Virus record (IMG/VR): IMGVR_UViG_3300006484_001465 | Span: 45,444-109,443 of that record | Source of the DNA: a virus | Direction: 5' to 3' (one strand) | Length of the DNA stretch: 64,000 nucleotides | Part shown: one piece after another, positions 1 to 8,356 of the stretch | Layout: the number at the start of each line of letters is the position of its first letter | Numbering within the stretch: position 1 is the first letter of the stretch | Position numbers and translations under genes: made by a program | Notes under the pieces: generated by a model | Database searches by the model: none | What the model was told of the DNA's origin: nothing | Seen by the model: the letters and a program-made list of their open reading frames with translations, nothing else

Positions 1-2
1 AA

Positions 3-2414
3 CTTAAAGCTGAAAATGATTTATTAGAAAATACTAAAAAACTTAATAAAGCAACAGCAGACGGTGATGCTAATGAAATAAAAGCACTTAAAGAAAAGGA
101 AAAAGAATTAAAAAAAATAATTGCAGCTAAAAAAGAAGGTGTAGATATAACTGAAAAAGAATTAGGTTTACTTAAGCAACAAACAGCTGAGTTAACTGAA
201 CAAGTAAAACAAACTAGTTTAATAAGCGCTGGATTAGGTTCAGCAGTTGGTTTTTTAGGTAAAGTACCAGGTTTAATCACTAAAGGTTTCGGTATGCTTA
301 AGGGTACTGGAATCTTTGAAATGGACAAAGCTATATTAAATGCTAATAAAAGCATGGCTGGTTCTGAAAAAACATTTAACAATCTTTATAATACTATTAA
401 AGATTCTGCTAAAACAACCACAATGTGGGGTGTTGGTGTTAAGGATTTGGCTGTTATGCAACAAGGTTATAGTGAAGCTATTGGAAAGTCGGTGATGTTG
501 ACTGAAGATGGTTATAAGGCTATGGCTGGTATGGCTGAAGGTACTGGGTTAGGTAAGGAATTTGCTGTTGGTATGGCTGCTGAAATGGATAAATTTAACA
601 TTTCAGCTGAAAGGTCTGGCTCAATAGTTGAGATGACTATGAATAAAGCTGCTAAACTTGGTGTAAATGGTGCCGCTGCATTAAAGTCATTACAAAACAA
701 TTTAAAATTAGCACAAAGATTTAATTTTAAAGGTGGTATTGCTGGTTTAGCTAAGTTATCAGTTGAAGCTACTAGATTAAAATTAGATATGCAAGGTATT
801 GCTGGTATGGCTGAAAAAGTATTTAGACCAGAAGGTGCAATAGAAATGGCCGCTCAATTAACAACAATGGGTGGTGAATTTGCTAAACTAGGTGACCCGA
901 TGACATTACTATTTAAAAGTAGAAATGATATGGCTGGATTTTCTAAAGATGTTGGTAAAGCTTCTGCTGAATTTATTGAATTTAATAAAGAGACTGGTGA
1001 ATTTAATATTAAAGCTGGTTTGGCTGCTGATAGAATGCGTGAGATATCAACAATAACTGGTATAGCTGTTGAGGAGTTAAAAGAAATGGGTTCGGCTCAA
1101 CTTAAAATTGTGGAAGTTGGTAAAAATCTTAAATCTGGTATTTTTGGTGAAGAAGATACTCAACTAATAAGTTCATTTGCTAAATTTAAAGATGGTAAAT
1201 GGAAAATAGAAGCTGGTAGCTTTAGTAAAGATTTAAAAGATTTAAATAAAAATGATATTGCAAGGATTAAAGCTGAGGATAAAACATTACAGGAAAGAGC
1301 TGAATTTGGTAGGTCTTTTGATGAAACTATACAAGACTTAATTTTAATGGTAAAAGAAATGTTATTACCATTAGCTAAATCTTTAAGAGAAAATTTTGGT
1401 GAAAGAGTTAAAGAATTAGCTAAATGGTTTAATAGTTCAGAATTTAGAGATATGGTCGAAGGTGTTATTAAGGGTGTTGGTGATTTTATAAAATATATTA
1501 GTGATTTTATGAAAAATAATCCAATAACAGCGGCAGTTACTGCTGGTGCGGCAATATTTGGTGGTTCTATTTTAAAATATCTTGGCGAGTCAGCAATGTG
1601 GTTGTTGAATGGTAAATTATTAGGTATGGGATTCAATTCAGTAGCTAGTGGTGGAGGTGGTGGCGGTGGTTCTATGCTTGATATGTTGGATATGGGTGAC
1701 GGAAAAGGAAAGGGTAAATCAGGTAAAATGGGTAGATTTGGTAAAATTGGTAAATTTTTAAAAGGTCCTGGTGGTGCTGGTCTTCTTGCTGGTGGTTTTG
1801 CTGCTTATGATGAATATAGTGAAAATGCTGCTACGGGTATGAGTGGTGGTGAAAATGCTGGTAGAACTGTATCGAAAGGTGGTGGCGCAATGGGTGGTGC
1901 TGCTGCTGGTGCTGCAATGGGTGCTATTGGTGGCCCTGTTGGTGTTTTACTTGGTGGTATAATTGGTGGTATTGCTGGTAGTGCATTAGGTGAAGAAATT
2001 GGTGATGCAATATGGGGCAATGAAAATGCAACCGCAGTTTCAGCTGGTAGAGGTAAAAATAAAGCTGGTGATTTCAAAAGTGTTGGTATGCAAGATGGTA
2101 TTATGTTTCACCCGCAAGATAAATTCTTAAAAGTAAATGATGCTATTACAATTGCTGGAACTCAAGCTGGTGGTAATGCTAAATTAGCTGAAAAAATGGG
2201 TAATGGGGGTTCATCAAATGAAACAACACATAAATTTAATGATTTAAATATTAAAATATCAGTTGATGCACCTAGTGATTCTAAATTTTGGGAAAGTATC
2301 GTAAATCAACCAGATATAATGAAAAAAATAACTCAAGGTGTTCATATAAGTAGTGAAGAAGCATCAAGTGGTGGCAAAGTTACTGGTAGTGGACCTAAAC
2401 GAAGAGGTAAATAA
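3..2414 (+). CDS. Probable tail tape-measure protein, 3' part (5' end outside window)
   Basis: The reading frame is open from base 3, so the start lies before the window and the first ATG at 294 is probably internal. The first ~70 residues are rich in Lys, Glu and Leu and look like coiled coil. The middle is a long Ala/Gly/Lys/Met-rich helical stretch. Near base 1650 comes a run of glycines, and bases 1880-2010 encode a Gly/Ala zipper-like hydrophobic stretch that could insert in a membrane. The C-terminus is soluble and ends in basic residues. Length, coiled coil, hydrophobic Gly-rich segment and position just before baseplate genes all fit a tape measure, which sets tail length and contacts the host membrane during DNA entry. 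No catalytic motif was seen. The assignment is by composition and context only; another internal tail protein is possible. Confidence 0.55.
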   Translation, partial: LKAENDLLENTKKLNKATADGDANEIKALKEKEKELKKIIAAKKEGVDITEKELGLLKQQTAELTEQVKQTSLISAGLGSAVGFLGKVPGLITKGFGMLKGTGIFEMDKAILNANKSMAGSEKTFNNLYNTIKDSAKTTTMWGVGVKDLAVMQQGYSEAIGKSVMLTEDGYKAMAGMAEGTGLGKEFAVGMAAEMDKFNISAERSGSIVEMTMNKAAKLGVNGAAALKSLQNNLKLAQRFNFKGGIAGLAKLSVEATRLKLDMQGIAGMAEKVFRPEGAIEMAAQLTTMGGEFAKLGDPMTLLFKSRNDMAGFSKDVGKASAEFIEFNKETGEFNIKAGLAADRMREISTITGIAVEELKEMGSAQLKIVEVGKNLKSGIFGEEDTQLISSFAKFKDGKWKIEAGSFSKDLKDLNKNDIARIKAEDKTLQERAEFGRSFDETIQDLILMVKEMLLPLAKSLRENFGERVKELAKWFNSSEFRDMVEGVIKGVGDFIKYISDFMKNNPITAAVTAGAAIFGGSILKYLGESAMWLLNGKLLGMGFNSVASGGGGGGGSMLDMLDMGDGKGKGKSGKMGRFGKIGKFLKGPGGAGLLAGGFAAYDEYSENAATGMSGGENAGRTVSKGGGAMGGAAAGAAMGAIGGPVGVLLGGIIGGIAGSALGEEIGDAIWGNENATAVSAGRGKNKAGDFKSVGMQDGIMFHPQDKFLKVNDAITIAGTQAGGNAKLAEKMGNGGSSNETTHKFNDLNIKISVDAPSDSKFWESIVNQPDIMKKITQGVHISSEEASSGGKVTGSGPKRRGK

Positions 2415-2520
2415 ATATGTTAATTTTTTGTTAAAATTATAAAAAAAGTTGTTATTTAATAAATAAATCAGTTTATTTACATTGTCTTAAATGGATAAAT
2501 AATATATTAATATAATATAT

Positions 2521-2598
2521 ATAATAATTAATAAAGTAATATATATAATAAAATAATAATATATATTATAATATAATAATTAATAAAGTAATATATAT
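2521..2598. repeat. 26-bp direct repeat pair, 52-bp period
   Basis: Bases 2521-2546 and 2573-2598 are identical over 26 bp (starting ataataattaataaagtaat), separated by 26 bp of equally AT-rich sequence. Low complexity makes short matches likely by chance, but the embedded taataaagtaa is less trivial. Possible roles are a protein-binding or DNA-unwinding site; nothing in the sequence decides this. Confidence 0.5.
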
Positions 2599-2639
2599 TA
2601 TAAAAGTTATTTATTTTTTCAAAATTTTTATTACCATAG

Positions 2640-2647
2640 TATTTATA
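2640..2647 (+). promoter_or_regulatory. TATTTATA motif, candidate phage promoter box
   Basis: TATTTATA lies 17 bases before the ATG at 2665. The same octamer precedes several other structural genes in this window at short distance, which suggests the -10-like part of a phage-specific promoter. It is also a likely chance word in AT-rich DNA, so confidence is limited. Confidence 0.35.
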
Positions 2648-2664
2648 TATAAAGAATTAATACT

Positions 2665-5600
2665 ATGCCAAATTCAATAAATTCACTATCACCTTCCTTT
2701 AGGGATTATTTATTACTTAAGAATTTAGTAACAGATACTGTAATTGATAATGGTTTACAATCATTATTAGGTGGTATTGGTTATCCAGTTGAAGTAGAAA
2801 CGTTACCAATTGCGGTTCAACCGTCAAATAGTATTGATAATACTGGTACTATATATCAAGAATTAAATACTATATTAAATACTTTTCAAGGTACTACTGA
2901 TGATTACTCTCAAACTAATATTATATTAAATCAATCAACAAATAGTGTAATAGGTAATCAAGGTCTTTATTCAAATTCAAATGAATTATTAAATGGTCAA
3001 TTTTTAGCTAATGGTAATTTAACTAATAGTTCTGATGTTAGAGAAGGTATGACATCTAAAAATATATATGTTGATGTACCTAAACAATCAGTTATTGATT
3101 TAAATACACAACCAGTACCAACTTTTCAAAATCTTAAATCATATATTGATGAGAATAATAATTTAAATATAGGTGGACCTAGTACACAAGCTGCCGATAT
3201 AATCGGTGGTGTTGTAGGTGGTCAAGGAGTTGGTTTTAATTCAACAGGTGGTTTGGTTGCTAATGAAGATATTAGGTCAACTTTACTAGGTAGAGTATTA
3301 GGTGCTACTGGAACTATAAATGATACACCTTTAGGTAATATAGGTGGTCAACAATTATTAGCACATGTTGGTTATAATGCAGCATTTGGTTTACAACAAG
3401 AAACATTAGGTAGTTTAAATTTAAATCCATTATCATTACTTCAAGGTAAAAGTTTAGTTAATTTAAATTATAGTATTACAGTACCTAAAGGTACCGTTGG
3501 TAGAATCCTTAACTTTGCAGCAAATATACTTGGTGTTCAATCACCAAAAAGTTTATTAGAAGAATCTTCAAGTATTTATTCATTTAGTAATAAATTAGAT
3601 TATATTGGTCAACCAAATATTAAACGAGCAAATGAAATGCTTAAAAATTCTGGTGTGGGTCAAGTTCAAACTTTAATTAATCATATGAGAGCTAATATGA
3701 TTATCTCTAATCCAAATGGAACAACATTAAGACAGGGATATGCGGCTGGATACGAAGATGATAGAATTAAAAAGGGTGATAATACTGGTGATGGTGTAAA
3801 TTATAATTTATATGCAAGAGGTGATGGTGATGGTGGTATTATAGATTTCTTAAACGGAAAGGAAAATAGCCCAATATCATCAGGTAACTATGATAGACCT
3901 GGACAAATTATAGGTGATGGTTGGGCTGAAGACTATAGAGGTTTTTATGCTAGTTATGATTTACCAGTTTCAGAGTCTGATGCTGAATTAAATAGAGCTG
4001 GAACAACAATTAAAAAATATAAAGATGCTTTTGGTTGGACTGATGAGTATAACAACACACCAGATAGTGTTAAAGATTTCAATCAAGAAACATTATTCAA
4101 CAATAAAAAAACACTTTTATATAAAACAAGAAAATTATTTGAAACAAATAGAATGCAAACACTTGTAACAGGTCATGGTGTTAAAGATGATTCTGAATCT
4201 CAAATACAAACTGCCGTATCTAGTGTTGGTCGTTTTGTTTCAAAAGGTAGTGGTGTATTATCATATAATGCTTTAATTAAAGGTGTTAACGATGACCCAG
4301 CCAAAGTATTTTGTAGAACATGGACAACATACGATAGATATGATGATGTTTTAGATTTACAAAAGAATAGAGGGTTATATGGTTCAAATCGTAATATATT
4401 TAGAAAAAATGTTGAATTATCAGTTTTAGAAGATAATGGTTTTGCTAGAATAGCACCATATAAGACTGATGATATGTCAAAAAAATATACTGACAATAAA
4501 AGATATATGTTCTCAATTGAGAATTTAGCCTGGAATGATAATTTACCTAATTTATTAGCATGTGAAATTGGTCCTGGTGACCAATTAAGTGGTCATAAAG
4601 GTAGAATAATGTGGTTCCCACCATATGATATTAGCTTCAGTGAATCAACATCAGCAAGTTGGGATAAACATAATTTTATAGGTAGAGGGGAACCGATGTA
4701 TACTTATAATAATACTGAAAGAACTGGTAATTTAAGTTGGAAAATAATTATTGACCATCCGAATTACCTTAATTTTATTGGTGGTGCTGAAGGTATAAAC
4801 CCTACAAATTTTGATGATTATGTTGCATCATTTTTTGCTGGTTGTATTCCATTGGAAGAAGCAAAACAAATTCTTACAAAAAATGAGAGTGATAAAACTG
4901 AAACTGCAAATGCTCAAACAAAACCAGAAGAAACATTACTTGAACAATTAGCGCCACCATCATTTAATGTTTATTTTCCAAATGATGTTTTTGAAATTGA
5001 TAAATATCCAAAATATGAAGATGGTGTGTGTGATGTTGATAATGCATTAGAAACATTAAAAGGTCATACTGATAGTGTTCATTATGCTGAATTTAGTCCA
5101 GATGGAACTAAAGTAGTTACAGCATCATATGATAATACAGCTAGAATATGGGATGCAACATCTGGTGATACTATATATATATTAGCTGGACATACTAATT
5201 CTCTCATTACTGCTAAATTTAGTTCAGATGGTACTAAAGTGGTAACAGCATCATATGATGATACCGCTAGAATATGGGATGTATCAAATGGTAGTTCATT
5301 ATTTACATTAGGACACACTAATTCTGTTAGTTATGCTGAATTCAGCCCAGATGGAACTAAAGTGGTAACAGCATCATATGATGATACCGCTAAAATATGG
5401 AACGCAATCAATGGTACTCTAATATTTAATTTAAGTGGACATACTAATACCGTTTACGATGCTAAATTTAATCCAAATGGAACTAAAATTATAACTTCAT
5501 CAAATGATACTACAGCTAGAATATGGGATGTAGCATCTGGTACTTTAATACATATCTTAAGTGGCCATACTGATGGAATACTAAGTTCTGAATTCAGCCC

Positions 5601-8007
5601 AGATGGAACTAAAGTAGTTACCGCATCATATGAAGGTACAGCTAAAATATGGGATACAGCAACTGGTGCTTTAATATTTAATTTAAGTGGCCACACTCAG
5701 TTTCTTAATGCTGCTAGATTTAGTCCAGACGGAACTAAAATTGTAACTGCCGCCACATCCCCAGATAACACATCTAAAATATGGAATGTATCAAACGGTG
5801 GTTTATTATTTACATTAGACGAACATACTGATGCGATTAATGACGCTAACTTTAGTCCAGATGGAACTAAAATTGTAACTGCATCATCTGATAATACAGG
5901 TAAAATATGGGATGTATCAAATGGTGCTTTATTATCAACATTAGCTGGACATACTGATTGGGTTTTAACAGCTGAATTCAGCCCAGATAATACTAAAATT
6001 GTAACTGCATCATTTGATGATACCGCTAAAATATGGGATGCAACAAAAAATTATGGTGTTTGTAGAATTGATTATAGTAAAAATATTACGGGTAAAGGTG
6101 AAGGTATAGATAGATATAACGAATCATGCTATCAATTTTTAGTTGAGGGTAAAAAAACATGGTCATCAGTCCAATGCGGAGACACACCTAATGTTTACCA
6201 GGGTACTGACGGTAGAGATGAACCAGATAGAACTGATTTTGGTTTAAATGGTACGGGGACAACAGTTGATTATACTGGAACTAGACTTGCTGATAAAAAA
6301 TATTTAGGTTGGAGAGACCCACAATATAAAATTGATTTACAAAATTATTTACTTACAAAATGTAAAAATTGTAAAGTAGTAGTTGAAGGTTTTGCTAGTG
6401 TTGTTGGTACTTTTGGTGATAATAGAAATGATAAATTATCAGAACTTAGGGCAAATAGTGTTAAAGATTGGTTATTAACAAATATATTAACAGACCCACC
6501 ATTTTCAGAAAGAGTAACAGTTGCAGCAGTAGTTGGTGGTGCAACTAATAAAGGTGGTGATGGTACTAGTTCATGTCCAGAATCACCAGCATCAAGAAAA
6601 AGAAATTATTTAAAATCTGTAAATGATGTTTATGGTTGTAAGATTAATAGATACGTTACGGTTAAATTTGTTATTGACCCTAATTTAAATACTGAAGATA
6701 AACCAAAAACAGAAAAGGAAACAGTACCACCACCTAAAGTTTTATTACCTAAAATAAGTCCATCTAGATTTTATACAGAATGTGATTATTTTCAGAAATT
6801 AGAACTTTCAGACCCAACGGTATATGATACTTTAAAAACTAAAATTAAATTTTTCCAACCAGCGTTTCACTCAACAACGCCAGAAGGTTTTAATTCTAGA
6901 TTAACATTCTTACAACAATGTATGAGACAAGGGCCAACTCAAGGTGCTGGTACTACAAATAACCCAAGTAATTTAGCATTTGGTAGACCACCAGTATGTA
7001 TATTAAGAATTGGTGATTTTTACCATACTAAGATTATAATTGAAAATTTAAATTTCACATTTGACCCATTGGTTTGGGATTTAAACCCAGAGGGTGTTGG
7101 TGTACAACCAATGATTTGTAATGTAGATATGTCATTTGCATTTATTGGTGGTTCAAGTCTTACTGGACCAATTAATAAATTACAAAATGCTGTATCATTT
7201 AATTACTTTGCAAATACTGAAGTATATGACCCAAGAGCTGATACTATTGTAGTTAAAGATGACAAGGGAAGTATTGTTAATGGTGAAGATAGTATTTCTG
7301 CTTTCAAAAATAATTTAACAGAAGCGCAGATGAGTCCAAATATAACACCAACTGCGAATCAACTTGCTCAAAATAATAATGCAAATGCTGGTAATCAACC
7401 ATTAACTAGCTTAACAGCTACTACTGCAACAACGGTTCCAGTACCACCAACAGCACCACCAGTACCAACTGACCCAGACCAAGCGGTATTTAGTAATGCT
7501 GAGTTTACTAATACTTATGCATTTAATATTAATTATGATGGTGATAAATTAAAAGGTAGATTTGGGGTTGTTAATGGTTTATCTAAAGACTATCAAGCTA
7601 AACTTAGGTTATTTAGTTCAACGGGTGGTAATATTGATATTGCAACATTTACAATAAACTCTAGTTCACACCCTGACTTACCAAATATGGGTGAATTTAT
7701 TAGTGAAAAAGGTGGTTGGAAATCAGCTTTAGGTGAATTAGCTGATGTAAAAAATGGTGGTGTTTTATTTATTGTTTCAGTTTTGGCATATCCAGATTAT
7801 AAATATTATAAATCTAAAGCGATTGCACAATTTGATTGTCCAGAGGAAGATATTAAATATGCGGATATGTTAGATTATGAGGAGTGGGGTTATATCTTAA
7901 AAGACCCTTGTTGTAATTGTTGGCCAAATGGAACTGGTAAAAGTACTATTTCAGTTTATAACGATAAAGGTGTACTTGTGAATTGTCCAATCTCTGGTTG
8001 TACATAA
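2665..8007 (+). CDS. Giant baseplate/tail protein with inserted WD40 propeller and OmpA-like domain
   Basis: A 1780-residue protein. Residues ~1-640 are Asn/Gly/Thr-rich structural sequence. At ~645-700 there is a segment containing FPPYDISFSES and, further on, GRGEPMYTYNNTERTGNLSW, of the kind seen in tail/baseplate proteins of large phages; a related block recurs near ~1450 (RIGDFYH, then WDLNPEG). Residues ~798-1128 are eight WD40 repeats. Immediately after, ~1225-1340, comes an OmpA-like peptidoglycan-binding segment (VVVEGFAS, LSELRANSVKDWL). A Pro/Thr-rich linker (~1590) leads to a C-terminal domain with clustered cysteines. It precedes a LysM/gp53-like gene and the hub gene, so it is probably a baseplate or tail-tip component contacting the cell envelope. 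The ATG at 2665 follows a TATTTATA motif. The WD40 insert is most unusual for a phage. Virion location is inferred from context. Confidence 0.65.
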   Translation: MPNSINSLSPSFRDYLLLKNLVTDTVIDNGLQSLLGGIGYPVEVETLPIAVQPSNSIDNTGTIYQELNTILNTFQGTTDDYSQTNIILNQSTNSVIGNQGLYSNSNELLNGQFLANGNLTNSSDVREGMTSKNIYVDVPKQSVIDLNTQPVPTFQNLKSYIDENNNLNIGGPSTQAADIIGGVVGGQGVGFNSTGGLVANEDIRSTLLGRVLGATGTINDTPLGNIGGQQLLAHVGYNAAFGLQQETLGSLNLNPLSLLQGKSLVNLNYSITVPKGTVGRILNFAANILGVQSPKSLLEESSSIYSFSNKLDYIGQPNIKRANEMLKNSGVGQVQTLINHMRANMIISNPNGTTLRQGYAAGYEDDRIKKGDNTGDGVNYNLYARGDGDGGIIDFLNGKENSPISSGNYDRPGQIIGDGWAEDYRGFYASYDLPVSESDAELNRAGTTIKKYKDAFGWTDEYNNTPDSVKDFNQETLFNNKKTLLYKTRKLFETNRMQTLVTGHGVKDDSESQIQTAVSSVGRFVSKGSGVLSYNALIKGVNDDPAKVFCRTWTTYDRYDDVLDLQKNRGLYGSNRNIFRKNVELSVLEDNGFARIAPYKTDDMSKKYTDNKRYMFSIENLAWNDNLPNLLACEIGPGDQLSGHKGRIMWFPPYDISFSESTSASWDKHNFIGRGEPMYTYNNTERTGNLSWKIIIDHPNYLNFIGGAEGINPTNFDDYVASFFAGCIPLEEAKQILTKNESDKTETANAQTKPEETLLEQLAPPSFNVYFPNDVFEIDKYPKYEDGVCDVDNALETLKGHTDSVHYAEFSPDGTKVVTASYDNTARIWDATSGDTIYILAGHTNSLITAKFSSDGTKVVTASYDDTARIWDVSNGSSLFTLGHTNSVSYAEFSPDGTKVVTASYDDTAKIWNAINGTLIFNLSGHTNTVYDAKFNPNGTKIITSSNDTTARIWDVASGTLIHILSGHTDGILSSEFSPDGTKVVTASYEGTAKIWDTATGALIFNLSGHTQFLNAARFSPDGTKIVTAATSPDNTSKIWNVSNGGLLFTLDEHTDAINDANFSPDGTKIVTASSDNTGKIWDVSNGALLSTLAGHTDWVLTAEFSPDNTKIVTASFDDTAKIWDATKNYGVCRIDYSKNITGKGEGIDRYNESCYQFLVEGKKTWSSVQCGDTPNVYQGTDGRDEPDRTDFGLNGTGTTVDYTGTRLADKKYLGWRDPQYKIDLQNYLLTKCKNCKVVVEGFASVVGTFGDNRNDKLSELRANSVKDWLLTNILTDPPFSERVTVAAVVGGATNKGGDGTSSCPESPASRKRNYLKSVNDVYGCKINRYVTVKFVIDPNLNTEDKPKTEKETVPPPKVLLPKISPSRFYTECDYFQKLELSDPTVYDTLKTKIKFFQPAFHSTTPEGFNSRLTFLQQCMRQGPTQGAGTTNNPSNLAFGRPPVCILRIGDFYHTKIIIENLNFTFDPLVWDLNPEGVGVQPMICNVDMSFAFIGGSSLTGPINKLQNAVSFNYFANTEVYDPRADTIVVKDDKGSIVNGEDSISAFKNNLTEAQMSPNITPTANQLAQNNNANAGNQPLTSLTATTATTVPVPPTAPPVPTDPDQAVFSNAEFTNTYAFNINYDGDKLKGRFGVVNGLSKDYQAKLRLFSSTGGNIDIATFTINSSSHPDLPNMGEFISEKGGWKSALGELADVKNGGVLFIVSVLAYPDYKYYKSKAIAQFDCPEEDIKYADMLDYEEWGYILKDPCCNCWPNGTGKSTISVYNDKGVLVNCPISGCT
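5056..6048 (+). repeat. Eight WD40 repeats (beta-propeller) inside the 2665-8007 protein
   Basis: Residues ~798-1128 contain eight consecutive ~41-residue units, each with a GHT-type start, an FSPDGTK turn, a V/IVTAS strand and an IWD or IWN end. This is the standard WD40 signature, and eight units predict an eight-bladed propeller, normally a rigid binding platform. Repeat six is two residues longer and repeat three one shorter. Blades two and three share a 37-bp identical DNA segment (5233-5269 and 5356-5392), a sign of recent blade duplication or recombination. The sequence before the block (VYFPNDVFEIDKYPKYEDG) resembles the first strand of an OmpA-like domain whose remainder follows the block, so the propeller may sit in a loop of that domain. 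Confidence 0.93.
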
Positions 8008-8027
8008 AATTAATAAAAAAATAAATT

Positions 8028-8345
8028 ATGGCAAGTTATTTCGATAGATACGAAAAGTTTAGATATGAAGGTAAGATATTACCCATACCATATATCAGGA
8101 TACCAGTAGAAGCTACTGATAAAAATATTATTTATAAATTAAGTAGAACTAGACTTGACAAAGTCAGTCAAACTTATTATAATAACCCATATCATGGTTT
8201 TTTAATTATGTTAGCAAATCCACAATATGGTGGTTTGGAATTTAATATAAAAGATGGTGATGTAATAAGAGTACCTTATCCTTTTGATTCTGCACTTGAA
8301 AGATATATAGGGCAAGTAAATAGATACAAACAACTTTATGGTTAA
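8028..8345 (+). CDS. LysM-like baseplate wedge protein, gp53-type
   Basis: A 105-residue protein, 20 bases after the previous gene. Its centre reads DKVSQTYYNNPYHGFLIMLA followed by an Asn-Pro and then KDGDVIRVPYP. This is the LysM/tail-protein-X layout: start-up strand, 'YY..P..' helix, 'ANP' and a 'GD.IR.P' strand. Small proteins of this kind attach to the baseplate in contractile-tailed phages; T4 gp53 is the functional counterpart. Its place between two giant baseplate proteins fits a wedge or hub-attachment role. It could also bind peptidoglycan directly. The family call rests on motif shape and size, not on alignment. Confidence 0.6.
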   Translation: MASYFDRYEKFRYEGKILPIPYIRIPVEATDKNIIYKLSRTRLDKVSQTYYNNPYHGFLIMLANPQYGGLEFNIKDGDVIRVPYPFDSALERYIGQVNRYKQLYG

Positions 8346-8356
8346 TTTAAAATAAT

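Larger units (their letters stand above)
2415..2664. other. AT-rich intergenic region, 250 bp
   Basis: No gene is visible in these 250 bases, which are almost pure A/T. They hold the A-tract plus TTG element aaaaaaagttgttat (2441-2455), also found in the promoter before the ssDNA-binding gene at 17331. They also hold a 26-bp direct repeat (listed separately) and a TATTTATA motif just before the next start codon. No good terminator hairpin was found after the upstream gene. The region probably carries the promoter of the 2665 gene; a replication-related role cannot be excluded. Confidence 0.5.

Noticed and set aside
1805-2077. Reverse-strand frame opposite the Gly/Ala-rich part of the tape measure
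   Set aside because: Pro/Ala-rich low-complexity product with no start context; it is a shadow of the forward gene's GGT/GCT codons.
5056-6048. Tandem DNA repeat array (satellite-like)
   Set aside because: Repeat period is a multiple of three, the frame stays open, and the protein repeats are canonical WD40 units, so this is coding structure.
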